A DNA stretch of 64,000 bases from Haloferax massiliensis (lineage in GTDB: Archaea > Halobacteriota > Halobacteria > Halobacteriales > Haloferacaceae), in assembly GCF_001368915.1 (NCBI RefSeq), contig NZ_CSTE01000001.1:22464-86463 (forward strand), in the 5' to 3' direction. The notes below the pieces were generated by a model. That model saw only the letters and a program-made list of their open reading frames with translations, was not told the origin of the DNA and ran no database searches. Below, piece by piece: positions 26,853 to 43,900 of the stretch. The translations under genes and the position numbers were made by a program. Within the stretch, counting starts at the first letter, position 1; each line of letters begins with the position of its first letter.

Positions 26853-28080
26853 GCGACATCGCCTCCAGAGTGGGCGTCCGCCAGGTGAGCCACGCCGGGT
26901 ACACCGAGGAGACGAGGCCGATGAGCGCCGCGACCGCGACGCTGTAGCCGACGAGCACCGGGTCGAACAGCGCGACCTGCACCCCGAGTAGCTCCCGCGT
27001 GATGGCGTTCGTCAGGTGGATGCCGCCGATGCCGGCCGCGACGCCGACGACGCCGCCGACGGTGGCGACGACCACCGTCTCGGCGACGACGAGCAGCATC
27101 TGCGAACTCGTCCGGTAGCCCATCGCCGAGAGCACGGCGAGATTGCGGCGGTCCGCGTTGACTTCGAGCCCCATCATCGTGGCGACGAACAGGACGCCGA
27201 CGAGGACGGCGACGACGAGCGAGACGGCGGCCATCGCCAGCGGGAGGCTTGAGGTCGACGCGCCGCGGACGGCGAGACCGGTCTGCGTGACGACCGAGGT
27301 CCGCGGGTAGAGCGTCTCGATGTCGGACCGAACGCCCGCCGAGTCGGTGCTGACGAGCAGTTGGTCCGCGAGGTCACCCTCGGTGGCTCCGGTCATCGTC
27401 TGCAGTTCCGAGAGGTGGACGAGCGCGACCGGGACGGGCCCGACGCCCGACGACAGCGACCCCTCGCGGACGTCGGCGACGGTGAACGCGGCCCGCGAGC
27501 CGCCGACGCTCGCGGTCACCTCGTCGCCGGCCGAGACGCCGAGCAGCTCCGCGGCGGCGTCGTTGAGGACGAGTTCGCCGGTTCGGGGGCCGTCGTAGCT
27601 CCCGTTCGCGTAGTGGGGGTCCCCCGGCGCGAGCGACGCCGTCGAGACGCCGACGACCGAGGTCGGTTCCTCGGGCGGGATGATGCCCGCCGCGAGGACG
27701 TACTCGTCGGTCGAGCCGTCTTCGGGCGCGAGCGTCACCAACTGCGTCTGGACCGGCGTGGCGTAGTCCACCCGGTCGTCGCGGGCGAGCCGGTCGGTTA
27801 TCGCGTGGGTGTCGCCGAGTTGGGGGCCGCCGACCGAGACGGCGACCGACGAGGCCGTGCTGGCCTCGGGGACGACCCAGTAGTCGACGCCCTCGCTCTG
27901 GATGGCGTTTTCCGCGCCGAGGCCGAGGGCGATGCCGCTGACGGTCGTCATGAGCGTCACGGCGAGGGCGACGCCGAGGACGCTCAACAGCACCTGCTTC
28001 GAGGAGGTGGTCCGCAGCCGACCGAGGACGCGCCGGCCCGCGAGGCCGACGACGCCGAACAGCCGGTGTCGCCTAGCCAT
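26845..28080 (-). CDS. ABC transporter permease, MacB/FtsX type (second)
   Basis: 411 residues, same layout as its neighbour: N-terminal helix (about 25-55), periplasm-like domain with HLSELQTMTGATEGD (compare HLSELQEVTGSTGAD in the other permease) and three C-terminal helices with NADRRNLAVLSAMGYR in the loop. The shared motif shows the two permeases are paralogues forming a heterodimer. Starts eight bases inside the ATPase gene. Confidence 0.85.
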   Translation of the reverse strand: MARRHRLFGVVGLAGRRVLGRLRTTSSKQVLLSVLGVALAVTLMTTVSGIALGLGAENAIQSEGVDYWVVPEASTASSVAVSVGGPQLGDTHAITDRLARDDRVDYATPVQTQLVTLAPEDGSTDEYVLAAGIIPPEEPTSVVGVSTASLAPGDPHYANGSYDGPRTGELVLNDAAAELLGVSAGDEVTASVGGSRAAFTVADVREGSLSSGVGPVPVALVHLSELQTMTGATEGDLADQLLVSTDSAGVRSDIETLYPRTSVVTQTGLAVRGASTSSLPLAMAAVSLVVAVLVGVLFVATMMGLEVNADRRNLAVLSAMGYRTSSQMLLVVAETVVVATVGGVVGVAAGIGGIHLTNAITRELLGVQVALFDPVLVGYSVAVAALIGLVSSVYPAWLTWRTPTLEAMSHD

Positions 28081-28822
28081 CGCTCACCACGTGGCCGTCG
28101 CGGAGGCGGACGACGCGGTCGGCCCGCTCGATGACGTGTTCGTCGTGCGTGGCGACGACGACCGCCCGCTCCGTGGCGGTCTGTTCGATGTAGTCGAGGA
28201 CGCGCTGGCCCGTCTCGGTGTCCAACTCGCCGGTCGGCTCGTCGGCGATGAGCACCGCGGGGTCGGAGACCAGCGCGCGGGCGATGGCGACGCGCTGTTG
28301 CTCGCCGCCGGAGAGTTCGCCCGGCTTGTGGCCGGCGCGGTCGCCGAGCCCTACCTGTTCGAGGAGGTCCTCGGCGCGGGCGCGTCGGTCGCGCTTCGAC
28401 ACGCCGCGCTCGATGAGCGGGAGCGCGACGTTGCCGCGGGCCGAAAGCGAGGGAAGCAGGTGGAAGTGCTGGAAGACGATGCCGATGGTGTCCCGGCGGA
28501 GTTTCGTCCGCCCGCGGTTCGACAGCGACCGGACGTCGGTGCCCGCGACGCGGACGTCGCCGCGGGTGGGCGTGTCGAGCGCGGCGAGGAGGTGCAACAG
28601 CGTGGACTTGCCGCTCCCGCTCGGGCCGGCGATGGCGACGAACTCGCCCGTCGAGACCGAAATCGAGACGCCGTCGAGCGCGCGGACCGTCGGGGCGTCG
28701 GACCCGCGGGAGAAAAACGAGTCGGAGCCGCGGGTGTACTCGCGGACGACCCGCTCGCAGCGGAGGGTCGCCGCCGAGTCCGCCGCGGCGGGAGGACGGT
28801 GTTCGGAGACCGAATCAGACAT
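28073..28822 (-). CDS. ABC transporter ATP-binding protein, LolD/MacB type
   Basis: 249 residues. Walker [10 protein letters not shown] (about 64-72), Q-loop [10 protein letters not shown], signature [15 protein letters not shown], Walker [13 protein letters not shown] and the switch His in VVATHDEHV. The set is complete, so it should hydrolyse ATP. An insert with SRGSDAPTV after strand one is unusual but short. First gene of a three-gene operon with eight-base overlaps at both junctions. Confidence 0.92.
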   Translation of the reverse strand: MSDSVSEHRPPAAADSAATLRCERVVREYTRGSDSFFSRGSDAPTVRALDGVSISVSTGEFVAIAGPSGSGKSTLLHLLAALDTPTRGDVRVAGTDVRSLSNRGRTKLRRDTIGIVFQHFHLLPSLSARGNVALPLIERGVSKRDRRARAEDLLEQVGLGDRAGHKPGELSGGEQQRVAIARALVSDPAVLIADEPTGELDTETGQRVLDYIEQTATERAVVVATHDEHVIERADRVVRLRDGHVVSDG

Positions 28823-28979
28823 ACTGCCACGTGGTCCCCGACGTGACATATACTTGGTGCGTGGTCGCCGCGCCGGCGGGGCGACGCCGACGCGACTCGA
28901 CGAACGTCCAGATTCGCGGGGCGGCGTCGGCTCGCGTCGTCCCCACGGTTGAATAGCCTCGGCGTCGTCCACCTCGGTA

Positions 28980-29507
28980 GTGTTCCCAATCGGCCACCTC
29001 GCCCTCGGATATCTCTCGGTCGCGCTCTTCCGGGTCGGCCGTCGCCGCCCGCTTCCGACCGAGTGGACGCTGGCCGCCGCGCTCGTCGGCTCGCAGTTGC
29101 CCGACCTCATCGACAAACCGCTCGCGTACTACGGCGTCCTCGTCAGCGGCCGCTCGCTCGGTCACTCGCTTCTCGTGATGCTGCCCGTCCTCGTCGTCAT
29201 CGTCGGCGTCGGCTATCGGCTGGGCTACGACGAGCACGCGACCGCCCTCGTCGTCGCGACGCTCTCGCACTACCTCGGCGACACCTACCGGGCGCTTCTC
29301 GCCGGCGACTGGAGCGCGATGCAGTTCCTCCTGTGGCCCCTGTTCCCGGCGACCGACTACCCCGCGGACTCGATTCCGCCGTGGGTCCGCGTCCTCGAAT
29401 CGCTGGGCGACCCGCGGTACAACCTCCAGTACGCGCTCGCGGTCGTCGCGTTCGGCATCTGGCTGATCAACCGACTCGACCGTCGGCGAGCGCGAGCGGA
29501 GCGCTAG
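28980..29507 (+). CDS. Metal-dependent hydrolase-like membrane protein (DUF457/YdjM family)
   Basis: 175 residues from a GTG at 28980. Early His-Asp motif MFPIGHLALGYL, then GSQLPDLIDKPLAYYG and GRSLGHSLL, and ATLSHYLGDTYRALL; these His/Asp sites match the putative membrane-bound metal hydrolase family. Four or so hydrophobic helices. The 157-base gap to the divergent ABC operon shows no other gene. Confidence 0.75.
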   Translation: MFPIGHLALGYLSVALFRVGRRRPLPTEWTLAAALVGSQLPDLIDKPLAYYGVLVSGRSLGHSLLVMLPVLVVIVGVGYRLGYDEHATALVVATLSHYLGDTYRALLAGDWSAMQFLLWPLFPATDYPADSIPPWVRVLESLGDPRYNLQYALAVVAFGIWLINRLDRRRARAER

Positions 29508-29552
29508 ACCAGCGGGGCGGCGAAGAAAAGCGGCGGGTGACGCGGGTTCCGA

Positions 29553-30668
29553 TTAGCTGACGAGTCGCCGACCGACCGCGAAGACGACGAGCGCGCCGAA
29601 CAGGAGGTACGGTGCCGTGTTCGGGACTTCCGAAGAGGTCGTCGTCTGGGCCGTCGCCGTCGTGGACTCGCTGGGCGTCACGACGCTGTCGGTCGTCGTG
29701 GTCGCCGTCGAGTCGGTGGAGTCGTCCGTCGAATCGGAGGAGTCGTCCGCCGAATCGGAGGAGTCGTCCGTCGAGTCGGAGGAGTCGTCCGTCGAGTCGG
29801 AGGAGTCGTCCGTCGAGTCGGCGGTGTCGGTCGCCGACGTCGACGTGTCGTCGGAGTCGGACGTGGTCGTCGCGGTGTCGTCCGTGTCACCGTCGTCGTC
29901 ATCGTCGTCGTCGGGCGTCGCCGTGTCGTCCGAGTCTGACGACTGTTCGGTCACTTCGACCGTCGAGGCGTCGCTCACGCCGATGAGTTCGTCCTCGCCG
30001 AGCGCCTGGTCGTCGCCGCGGACGACCGCGTACAGCGAGTAGTCGCCGGCGTCCAAGTCGTCGGTGGAGACGGACGCCGAGTAGTGCGTGTCGTTGACCG
30101 ACGAGGCGTCGACGCGGACGTTCTCGGAGTCGTCCGCGAGGACGACCTGCACGGCCTCGGCGGATTCGCCCGACTCGACCTCGTCGAGTTCGACGGTCAC
30201 GTCGAGGTCGTCGGACCGCTCGACGCTCTCGGCGGCCTGTGTCGAGACCGCGTAGGCGCGAATCACGAGGGGTTCGCCGGCGTAGACTTCCTCGGTCGAC
30301 TGGTTGCCGACCACGACGGCGTAGGTTCCGGGTTCGAGTCCACCGGTTCCGAACTCTTCGGTCGCGTCGCCGGTCGCGGGCGCGGACCGCCGGATTCGCT
30401 GTTCGGAGTCGAGAATCGTGATCGTGTAGTTGCTGCCGCTCGGCGCGTCCACGGAGACCGAAACGGTGTCGCCGGCGTCGGCGCGGCCGACTTGGGTGAC
30501 GGTGAACTCGCCTTGCGAGGTCGAGACGGTTCTGTCGACGGTGTCGATGGAGCCGTCGATATCGATATCGTAGTCGCCGTTGGCCCCCACGGCCGGGGGC
30601 GCGACGGCCGCGAGAAGCATCGCGGTGACCACGAGAACGGAGATCGAGACGCGAGGTCGTAGCATCAT
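29553..30668 (-). CDS. Secreted Ser/Asp-repeat protein with C-terminal anchor helix
   Basis: 371 residues. Signal peptide (about 1-28), a beta-rich region (30-235) with GLEPGTYAVVVGNQ and ASVSTDDLDAGDYSLYAVV, an acidic Ser/Thr/Asp stalk (about 240-345) with DSTDDSS repeats, and a single helix at the C terminus (NTAPYLLFGALVVFAVGRR). The stalk is likely glycosylated and cell-wall spanning. It lacks a PGF motif, so it is not a clear archaeosortase substrate. Next to the giant surface protein on the same strand. Confidence 0.75.
   Translation of the reverse strand: MMLRPRVSISVLVVTAMLLAAVAPPAVGANGDYDIDIDGSIDTVDRTVSTSQGEFTVTQVGRADAGDTVSVSVDAPSGSNYTITILDSEQRIRRSAPATGDATEEFGTGGLEPGTYAVVVGNQSTEEVYAGEPLVIRAYAVSTQAAESVERSDDLDVTVELDEVESGESAEAVQVVLADDSENVRVDASSVNDTHYSASVSTDDLDAGDYSLYAVVRGDDQALGEDELIGVSDASTVEVTEQSSDSDDTATPDDDDDDDGDTDDTATTTSDSDDTSTSATDTADSTDDSSDSTDDSSDSTDDSSDSADDSSDSTDDSTDSTATTTTDSVVTPSESTTATAQTTTSSEVPNTAPYLLFGALVVFAVGRRLVS
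29719..29823 (+). repeat. Five 21-base tandem repeats in the Ser/Asp stalk
   Basis: Five copies of a unit like GAGTCGTCCGTCGAGTCGGAG (20+ bases, 21 in full) at 29719, 29740, 29761, 29782 and 29803. The copies differ at only one to three positions. They encode the seven-residue DSTDDSS unit on the minus strand. Copy number is likely to vary between strains. Confidence 0.9.
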
Positions 30669-30780
30669 CGTTCGTTTTGCCCACCTGTGGTAAAAGCTTG
30701 TAGGCAGTTCGTCGCACTATCCGCGGGCGTCGCTGGTCGGGTCGAAAGATGAAGGAGAGACGAACCGCGCGGCGCGGTCG

Positions 30781-37551
<6,771 letters not shown>

Positions 37552-38008
37552 ATCTCACTCAACAAATACGAACGCCATAATACTTTTGAATGTAAAACTT
37601 TCTGAAAAATCGACTCGTAGTCACGGACGACCCTCACGCGGTCGAAATCACTCCCCGTCGACGCGGGCCCACAGCGTGCCCATCGGCGTCGCGCAACTAC
37701 TGATACTGTCAGTTACAATAGCGGCGGCATCGGAACCGCGTCGTCTCACCCGCGGCGAGGGAGCGCCGCGAGGCGACAACGACGGGAGACGTTCGAGTAA
37801 TCGGCGGAGGTGTAACGGGCATATACCCATCACACTTCGGGGCGGCCGCCGTCTGAATGCGTCCGCGAGCGCGCGAAGACACCCGTCTCGCTTGTTGGGT
37901 AACGATTATCATGTTGGTCGTTGGAGTTGTAGTCGAAACTCGACAGGATATCTCAAGAGGTGGGTGAGATACTGCTCGGAGCCGCTACAGAGTGTGGGTT
38001 GTCAACGA
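37552..38008. other. Intergenic region between giant surface protein and small paralogue
   Basis: 457 bases. The end next to 37551 is AT-rich (ATAATACTTTTGAATGTAAA) and probably carries the surface-protein promoter. From about 37900 the DNA is similar to 38573-38690, the upstream DNA of the second paralogue. An open frame here (37586 onward) is Arg/Ser-rich and does not look coding. Confidence 0.5.
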
Positions 38009-38260
38009 ATGGTTAACAAGCGATACGAAGCAGGAGAGAACGTACCGACGGATATCTGCTCGGCTCCCGCTGCCGAGGATGCGCTGACGTTCGCCGTTCC
38101 GGTCGAGGTCTACCACGGCTACGGGAGCGCAAAGCACGTCTATCCGACAGAACAGATCGAGCGCATCTCTGACCTGTTCGCCACGGACGGTGACCCCGAC
38201 GAGATGACCGTCGCAGACGAGGTTCGCCTCTACACGATTCCGCACGACGCCCTCCGCTGA
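38009..38260 (+). CDS. Small conserved protein, copy 1 of a tandem pair
   Basis: 83 residues from the ATG at 38009 (a GTG at 37994, read as VGCQRM, is also possible). Sequence starts MVNKRYEAGENVPTDICS and ends VRLYTIPHDALR. The body FAVPVEVYHGYGSAKHVYPTE is shared with copy 2. Differences between the copies just before the ATG are at synonymous codon positions, so the GTG start is worth considering. No known domain. Confidence 0.65.
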   Translation: MVNKRYEAGENVPTDICSAPAAEDALTFAVPVEVYHGYGSAKHVYPTEQIERISDLFATDGDPDEMTVADEVRLYTIPHDALR

Positions 38261-38694
38261 GCGCGACGCCGCGCCCCGGGCGTCTGAGAGGCGAACTGTC
38301 CGTGAGCTGACGGTCGACTATCCGGACGAACGCGCGACGATGTACCAGTAAGCCGACTAGACAGCTGGCAGACTGTCCCCTCGGCGACGCGTCGGTCCTC
38401 GTTCGAGCCGGGAGCTCCGACTTTCGAGTTCGTCCCGTCTAAACTGGCGAAGAGGCACACTGTGGCGTCAGTCAGCGGTCGAGGGCCAGCGGTTCGGTTC
38501 CGACGCAGTGACTCGACGCACGCGAGTCGACGCGCCGCCAAACGTGTCAACTATACATATAGTCTCGGAGGTTGAGTAATAGTTATCACGGTGCTCGTTG
38601 GACATATGGCTGAAACTTGAACAGTGTGTTCCCGAAGAGTGGGCGGGGAGAGGCACTGCTCAAGATAATGAAAAATAGTGTGGGTTGTCAACGG
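38261..38694. other. Intergenic region between the tandem paralogues
   Basis: 434 bases. No gene is seen on either strand; a 106-codon frame on the minus strand has no protein-like composition. The right end (38573-38690) is a duplicate of the DNA before copy 1, so it probably contains the promoter of copy 2. Confidence 0.45.
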
Positions 38695-38985
38695 ATGGTC
38701 AAAGAGAGATACGACGCGGGGGACGCGGTACCATCAACTATCTGTACAGTTGCCGATGAGAACGACGAGCCGACGTTCGGCGCGACAGTCGAAGTCGGCG
38801 AGGGAGAGGTCGCGTTCGCCGTGCCGGTCGAGATGTACCGCGGCTACGGGGACGCGAAACATATCTATCCCATCGAGCAAGTCGACGCGGTTTCGGACCT
38901 GTTCGCGACGGAGAGCCAGTTCGAGGAGGTGTCGATAGCGGAGAACGTTCGGCTCTACACGATGCCGCACGAAGCGCTCCGTTGA
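38695..38985 (+). CDS. Small conserved protein, copy 2 of a tandem pair
   Basis: 96 residues from the ATG at 38695 (GTG at 38680 and ATG at 38668 are alternatives). Shares with copy 1 MVK-RYDAG, AVPVEMYRGYGDAKHIYP and VRLYTMPHEALR. It has an insert of about 13 residues (FGATVEVGEGEV) that copy 1 lacks. Same orientation. Function unknown; duplication with the upstream DNA suggests a dosage or regulatory reason. Confidence 0.65.
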   Translation: MVKERYDAGDAVPSTICTVADENDEPTFGATVEVGEGEVAFAVPVEMYRGYGDAKHIYPIEQVDAVSDLFATESQFEEVSIAENVRLYTMPHEALR

Positions 38986-39162
38986 GCGCGTCGGTGGGAC
39001 GTGCCAACGGCGCTGTCGCGCGTGAACGCCACCGCCAGACCCGTACACTGATGGCCTCGGCGGGGAAACGGCGCGACGAGCGACTGCGCCGTGTGTGACT
39101 CCCGTTGGCGAGGCGCTGTCGGAGCGAAGGGTCTACTTACCTGACCGTACCCATCACGAGCA

Positions 39163-41418
39163 ATGACGCTCGAAGACGACGCCCGAGACTACCATCGGCG
39201 TCCGCCCGCGGGGAAAGTGGAGATAGCGACGACGAAGCCGACGAACACTCAACGCGACCTGAGTCTGGCGTACTCGCCGGGCGTGGCCGCGCCGTGTCTC
39301 GACATCGCCGACGACGAGAACGCCGCCTACGAGTACACGGCGAAGGGCAACCTCGTCGGCGTCGTCTCGAACGGCTCCGCCGTGCTCGGTCTCGGCGACA
39401 TCGGGGCGCAGGCGTCGAAGCCGGTGATGGAGGGCAAGGGCGTGCTGTTCAAGCGCTTCGCCGACATCGACGTGTTCGACGTCGAGTTCGACCACGACGA
39501 CCCGCAGGCGTTCGTGGAGTCGGTCGCCGCGATGGAGCCGACGTTCGGCGGCATCAACTTAGAGGACATTCGCGCGCCCGAGTGCTTCGAAATCGAGGAG
39601 TCCCTGCGCGACCGGATGGACATCCCCGTGTTCCACGACGACCAGCACGGCACGGCCATCATCTCCGGCGCGGCGCTCCTCAACGCCGCCGACATCGCCG
39701 ACAAGGAGCTGTCGTCGCTGAACGTCACCTTCTCGGGCGCGGGCGCGGCCGCGACCGCGACGGCGCGGTTCTACGTCTCGCTCGGCATCCCCCACGAGAA
39801 CATCACGCTGTGCGACATCGACGGCGTCCTCTCGGAGTCGAGGGCCGAGGCCGGCGAACTCGACGAGTACGCGGAACCGTTCGCCCGCGGCGTCGACGAC
39901 GGCGACCTCGAAGACGCAATCGAGGGCGCGGACGTGCTCGTCGGCCTCTCGGTCGGCGGCATCGTGAGTCGGGAGATGGTGCGGTCGATGGCCGACAACC
40001 CCATCATCTTCGCCATGGCGAACCCGGAGCCCGAAATCGCCTACGAGGACGCGAAGGAGGCCCGCGAGGACACGGTCATCATGGCGACGGGTCGCTCGGA
40101 CTACCCGAACCAAGTCAACAACGTCCTCGGGTTCCCGTTCATCTTCCGCGGCGCGCTCGACGTGCGCGCGACCGAGATCAACGAGGAGATGAAGCGCGCG
40201 GCCGCCGAGGCGCTGGCGAACCTCGCCCGACAGGACGTTCCGGACGCGGTCGTCAAGGCCTACGGCGACGGCCCGCTGCAGTTCGGCCCCGACTACCTCA
40301 TCCCCAAGCCGCTCGACCAGCGCGTCCTCTACGAGGTGACGCCGGCCGTCGCCGAGGCGGCCATGGAGAGCGGCGCGGCCCGCCGCGAGCGCGACCTCGA
40401 CGCCTACCGCGAGGAGCTGGAGGCGCGCCTCGGGAAGTCCCGCGAGATGATGCGCGTCGTCCTCAACAAGGCGGCGACGAACCCCAAGCGGGTCGTCCTC
40501 GCCGAGGGCGAAGACGAGAAGATGATTCGCGCCGCGAGCCAGTTGGTCGAAGAGGGCATCGCCGAACCCATCCTCGTCGGCCGGACGAAGGAGATTCTCC
40601 GGACCGCCGAGGAGCTGGGTCTCGACTTCGACCCGACCATCGCCGACCCCGAAAGCGGCGAGTGGAACCACTACGTCGACCACCTCTACGAGCGCCGCCA
40701 GCGCAAGGGCCTCACCCGGACGGAGGCGGCCGAACTCGTGCGGGGCGACTCGAACTACTTCGCCAGCGTGATGGTCTCGATGGACGACGCGGACGCGATG
40801 CTGACGGGGCTGACTCACCACTACCCCTCGGCGCTCCGCCCGCCGCTGCAGATTATCGGCACCGCCGACGACGCCGACTACGCCGCCGGCGTCTACATGC
40901 TGACGTTCCGGAACCGCGTCATCTTCTGCGCCGACGCGACGGTCAACCTCGACCCCGACGAGAACGTGCTCGCCGAGGTGACGAAACACACCGCCGAACT
41001 CGCGCGGCGCTTCAACGTCGAGCCGCGCGCGGCGCTGCTCTCGTACTCGGACTTCGGGAGCGTCACGAACGAGGGGACGCGCAAGCCCCGCGACGCGGTC
41101 GAACAACTGCACGCCGACCCCGACGTGGACTTCCCGGTCGACGGCGAGATGCAGGCCGACACCGCCCTCGTCGAGGAGATGTTGACCGACACGTACGACT
41201 TCGCTGAACTCGACGACCCCGCGAACGTCCTCGTGTTCCCGAACCTCGAAGCGGGTAACATCGGCTACAAGCTCCTCCAGCGCCTCGGCGGTGCGGAGGC
41301 GATCGGCCCGATGCTCGTCGGCATGGACAAACCCGTCCACGTCCTCCAGCGCGGCGACGAGGTCAAAGACATCGTCAACCTCGCGGGTGTCGCCGTGGTG
41401 GACGCCCAAGCCGAGTAG
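39163..41418 (+). CDS. maeB: Malic enzyme with C-terminal phosphotransacetylase-like domain
   Basis: Decarboxylates malate to pyruvate with NAD(P)+. 751 residues. N-terminal malic domain ([25 protein letters not shown], catalytic Lys/Tyr region), [17 protein letters not shown], then a Rossmann nucleotide site ([18 protein letters not shown]). The second half (about 435-750) is a phosphate acetyltransferase/butyryltransferase domain ([19 protein letters not shown]), as in MaeB enzymes, where it is regulatory and not catalytic. Lone gene with about 175 bases before it. Confidence 0.92.
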   Translation: MTLEDDARDYHRRPPAGKVEIATTKPTNTQRDLSLAYSPGVAAPCLDIADDENAAYEYTAKGNLVGVVSNGSAVLGLGDIGAQASKPVMEGKGVLFKRFADIDVFDVEFDHDDPQAFVESVAAMEPTFGGINLEDIRAPECFEIEESLRDRMDIPVFHDDQHGTAIISGAALLNAADIADKELSSLNVTFSGAGAAATATARFYVSLGIPHENITLCDIDGVLSESRAEAGELDEYAEPFARGVDDGDLEDAIEGADVLVGLSVGGIVSREMVRSMADNPIIFAMANPEPEIAYEDAKEAREDTVIMATGRSDYPNQVNNVLGFPFIFRGALDVRATEINEEMKRAAAEALANLARQDVPDAVVKAYGDGPLQFGPDYLIPKPLDQRVLYEVTPAVAEAAMESGAARRERDLDAYREELEARLGKSREMMRVVLNKAATNPKRVVLAEGEDEKMIRAASQLVEEGIAEPILVGRTKEILRTAEELGLDFDPTIADPESGEWNHYVDHLYERRQRKGLTRTEAAELVRGDSNYFASVMVSMDDADAMLTGLTHHYPSALRPPLQIIGTADDADYAAGVYMLTFRNRVIFCADATVNLDPDENVLAEVTKHTAELARRFNVEPRAALLSYSDFGSVTNEGTRKPRDAVEQLHADPDVDFPVDGEMQADTALVEEMLTDTYDFAELDDPANVLVFPNLEAGNIGYKLLQRLGGAEAIGPMLVGMDKPVHVLQRGDEVKDIVNLAGVAVVDAQAE

Positions 41419-41520
41419 CGCGCTCCGACCGGAGTAGCTCGGCGGTCGACGTCACACCGCGGCCGCCCGCTCGGTCGCGCCAGCACGAGAGATTAAATAT
41501 ATTCGGTCGAGTCAGGGAGT

Positions 41521-41718
41521 ATGGTCGAGTTGGGTACACACACGTCGGCGTCGGAACGCCGGTTCGCACTCGGATGGGTCGGGATGGCCATCGTGATGTC
41601 GCTCGCGGTGGCGGCTATCGACTTCCTCGAACTCCCGCTGCAGACGGTGTACGTGTTCGCGGCGGGCGTGACGCTTCGGGAGGCCATCGGACTGGCGGTC
41701 TGGGCGCTCCGGCGCTGA
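41521..41718 (+). CDS. Small membrane protein, unknown function
   Basis: 65 residues, start MVELGTHTSASERRFAL; two hydrophobic segments (about 18-36 and 42-60). A TATA-like TTAAATAT at 41494-41501 lies about 20-27 bases before the ATG, so the mRNA is likely leaderless. No family recognised. Confidence 0.6.
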   Translation: MVELGTHTSASERRFALGWVGMAIVMSLAVAAIDFLELPLQTVYVFAAGVTLREAIGLAVWALRR

Positions 41719-41795
41719 CCGCGGGGCGCGGTCGAATTCTCACCCCGCGGCGGCCACCCGCCCCGCTTTTGTGAGTTCGCTGAGAATACCGAGCC

Positions 41796-42698
41796 ATGTT
41801 CGACCGACTCCTCTTTCCGACCGACGGGAGCGACGGCGCGGACGCCGTCCTCGACCACGTCGTCGACATCGCCGCCGCCTCGGACGCGACCCTCCACCTA
41901 CTGCACGTCGCCCCGGCGGACCCCGAGCGCCGCCCGAGTCTGCGCGGCGAGGGCGACGACGCCGACGGTTCCGACCCCACCGAGCGCCGCCGAAGCGACG
42001 GCGAGCGGTTCGTGAGCGACGCCGCGGCCCGCGCGTCGCAGTCCGGCGTGTCGGTCGTGACGAGCGTCGAACGCGGCGAGCCGTATCGGGTCATCACCGA
42101 GTACGCGACCGAACGGGACGTCGACCTCGTCGTCATGCCGACCCACGGGCGGACGGGGCTGAGCCGACTGCTCCTCGGGAGCACCACGGAGCGCGTCGTC
42201 CGTCGGTCGGACGTGCCCGTGCTCACCGTCCGACCGGGCGCGGCGACCGACCTCGCGTACCCCTACGCCGACGTGCTGACGCCCACCGACGGGAGCGCCT
42301 GCGCGACCGCCGCGGTCACGTTCGGCGGCGAGTTGGCCGCGGCGACCGACGCGACGCTCCACGCGGTGTCGGTCGTCAACGTCGCCGCCTTCGGCGCGGA
42401 CATCCGCGGCCCGCTCCTCATCGACGAACTCGAAGCGCGGGCGAGCGACGCGGTCGACGCGGCGAGCGACACGGCGGCCGCGCTGGGCGTCGAGACGGTC
42501 AGGAAGTCGGTCGGCCGCGACGTGTCGATTCACGACGGCATCCTCGCGTACATCGACGAACACGACGTGGACATCGTGGTGATGGGAACCCACGGCCACA
42601 CCGGCTTCGACCGCTACATGCTCGGGAGCGTCGCCGAGAAACTGGTCCGGACCTCGCCGGTGCCGGTCGTGACGGTCAGAGAGCCGCGAGACGAGTAA
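41796..42698 (+). CDS. Tandem universal stress protein (UspA-like)
   Basis: 300 residues with two Usp domains (about 1-150 and 155-300). Each has the ATP-binding end: MPTHGRTGLSRLLLGS and MGTHGHTGFDRYMLGS (G-2x-G-9x-G-S pattern). Begins MFDRLLFPTDGSDGADAVL. Probably binds ATP and responds to stress. Single gene; no regulatory sequence seen. Confidence 0.9.
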   Translation: MFDRLLFPTDGSDGADAVLDHVVDIAAASDATLHLLHVAPADPERRPSLRGEGDDADGSDPTERRRSDGERFVSDAAARASQSGVSVVTSVERGEPYRVITEYATERDVDLVVMPTHGRTGLSRLLLGSTTERVVRRSDVPVLTVRPGAATDLAYPYADVLTPTDGSACATAAVTFGGELAAATDATLHAVSVVNVAAFGADIRGPLLIDELEARASDAVDAASDTAAALGVETVRKSVGRDVSIHDGILAYIDEHDVDIVVMGTHGHTGFDRYMLGSVAEKLVRTSPVPVVTVREPRDE

Positions 42699-42744
42699 TC
42701 GGCGGTCGGCGCAGACCGGCGGTCGCGGTCCCCGCCACCGCCCG

Positions 42745-43779
42745 TCAGTTCCGAAGCAGACCCGTGACGCCCGCGGTCTCGGCGATAATCCACCCCACGA
42801 AGACGAGATACGCCGCGCCGAGCGCGTAGCACTCCAGCCGCGAGAGCGACAGGTCCGTCCGGAGCAGGCCGAAAAGCAGGACGGTTGCCAGCGTCAGCAC
42901 GCCCAGCATGGGGACGGCGACGGCGAAGTCGACCGGGACGCTCCCGACGATGAGGACGCCCACCGGGATGGCGACGAGCAGGTCGAACGTGTTCGATCCG
43001 AGGACGTTGCCGAGGCTCGTCGCGCTGTTGCCGTCGGCGGCCGAGCGGACGCTGACGAGCGTGTCGGGGAGGCTCGTCGCGGCGGCGACGACGGTGACCC
43101 CCGCGAGGAACGTCGGGACGCCGAACGTCGCGCTGAGCGACTCGACGCCCCCGACCAGTTGCTCGACGCCGACCAGGATGACGAGGAGGCCGCCGAGGAG
43201 CCGCGCCCACTCGCGGCCGATGCCGTCGGCGACGCCCGCCTCCTCGCTTTCGTACTCCGAAACGTCCTGCCACTGGATGAACAGATAGAGGCCGTAGAGA
43301 AGCATGGGAATGAGCGCGACGGGCCGGGTGAGCTGTCCCGTCAGCGCCGGGCCGTCGGGCACGGGGAAGTAGATGACCGCCAGCGAGAACGTGACGACGA
43401 GCGTGGCGACGGCGACCATGTAGAACTGCGCCTCCTTGTAGACGACGAGGCGGCTGGTTTCGAGGTCGCCGTCGGTGGCCAGCCCCGACAGCGCCGGAAT
43501 CACGAGGATGTTGAAGATGGCCGAGCCGACGATTGCGCCGACGCCCATGTCGAAGACGCCCGCGGTCGCGGCGATGGCGACGCTGGCGAACTCGGGGAAA
43601 CTCGACCCGAGGGCGACGATAATCGAGCCCTGGACGACCGCCGGGAGGCCGTAGTAGGACGCGAGGTGGTCGGCCGATTCTTCGAGCCAGCCGCTGCCGA
43701 TCCAGATGAGCCCGGTCGTCAGGAGAATCACGGCGACGTTCGCGAGCGGCGACGACGGGAGGAGACTACCGAGGACCAT
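42745..43779 (-). CDS. Sodium/calcium exchanger family membrane protein
   Basis: 344 residues from the ATG at 43779 (a GTG at 43821 would add 14 residues). About ten to eleven helices in two inverted repeats, each with an alpha motif: VALGSSFPEFASV with VGAIVGSAIFN, and VVAAATSLPDTLVSV with GNVLGSNTFD. These are the cation-binding regions of CaCA transporters. Likely exports Ca2+ in exchange for Na+ or H+. Confidence 0.88.
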   Translation of the reverse strand: MVLGSLLPSSPLANVAVILLTTGLIWIGSGWLEESADHLASYYGLPAVVQGSIIVALGSSFPEFASVAIAATAGVFDMGVGAIVGSAIFNILVIPALSGLATDGDLETSRLVVYKEAQFYMVAVATLVVTFSLAVIYFPVPDGPALTGQLTRPVALIPMLLYGLYLFIQWQDVSEYESEEAGVADGIGREWARLLGGLLVILVGVEQLVGGVESLSATFGVPTFLAGVTVVAAATSLPDTLVSVRSAADGNSATSLGNVLGSNTFDLLVAIPVGVLIVGSVPVDFAVAVPMLGVLTLATVLLFGLLRTDLSLSRLECYALGAAYLVFVGWIIAETAGVTGLLRN

Positions 43780-43900
43780 TGGAAGCCCGTTCAGCGACGC
43801 GGAAAAAGAAGCCACCGACACGGGGTGGTCGCCCGCGCGGTGGGCTCGGTCGATGGCCCGCGGGGTCGGTTGGTCGGTGGGCCGCGGACGCGGCGGGTCG

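Noticed and set aside
29719..29823. The 21-base repeats as a CRISPR array
   Set aside because: The units are directly adjacent with no spacers and are in frame in a coding region.
37586..38008. N-terminal extension of the first tandem small gene
   Set aside because: The extra 140 residues are Arg/Ser-rich, have no counterpart in copy 2 and cover the probable promoter.
38230..38550. A 106-codon frame on the minus strand between the tandem paralogues
   Set aside because: Overlaps the end of copy 1, has unusual composition and no likely promoter.
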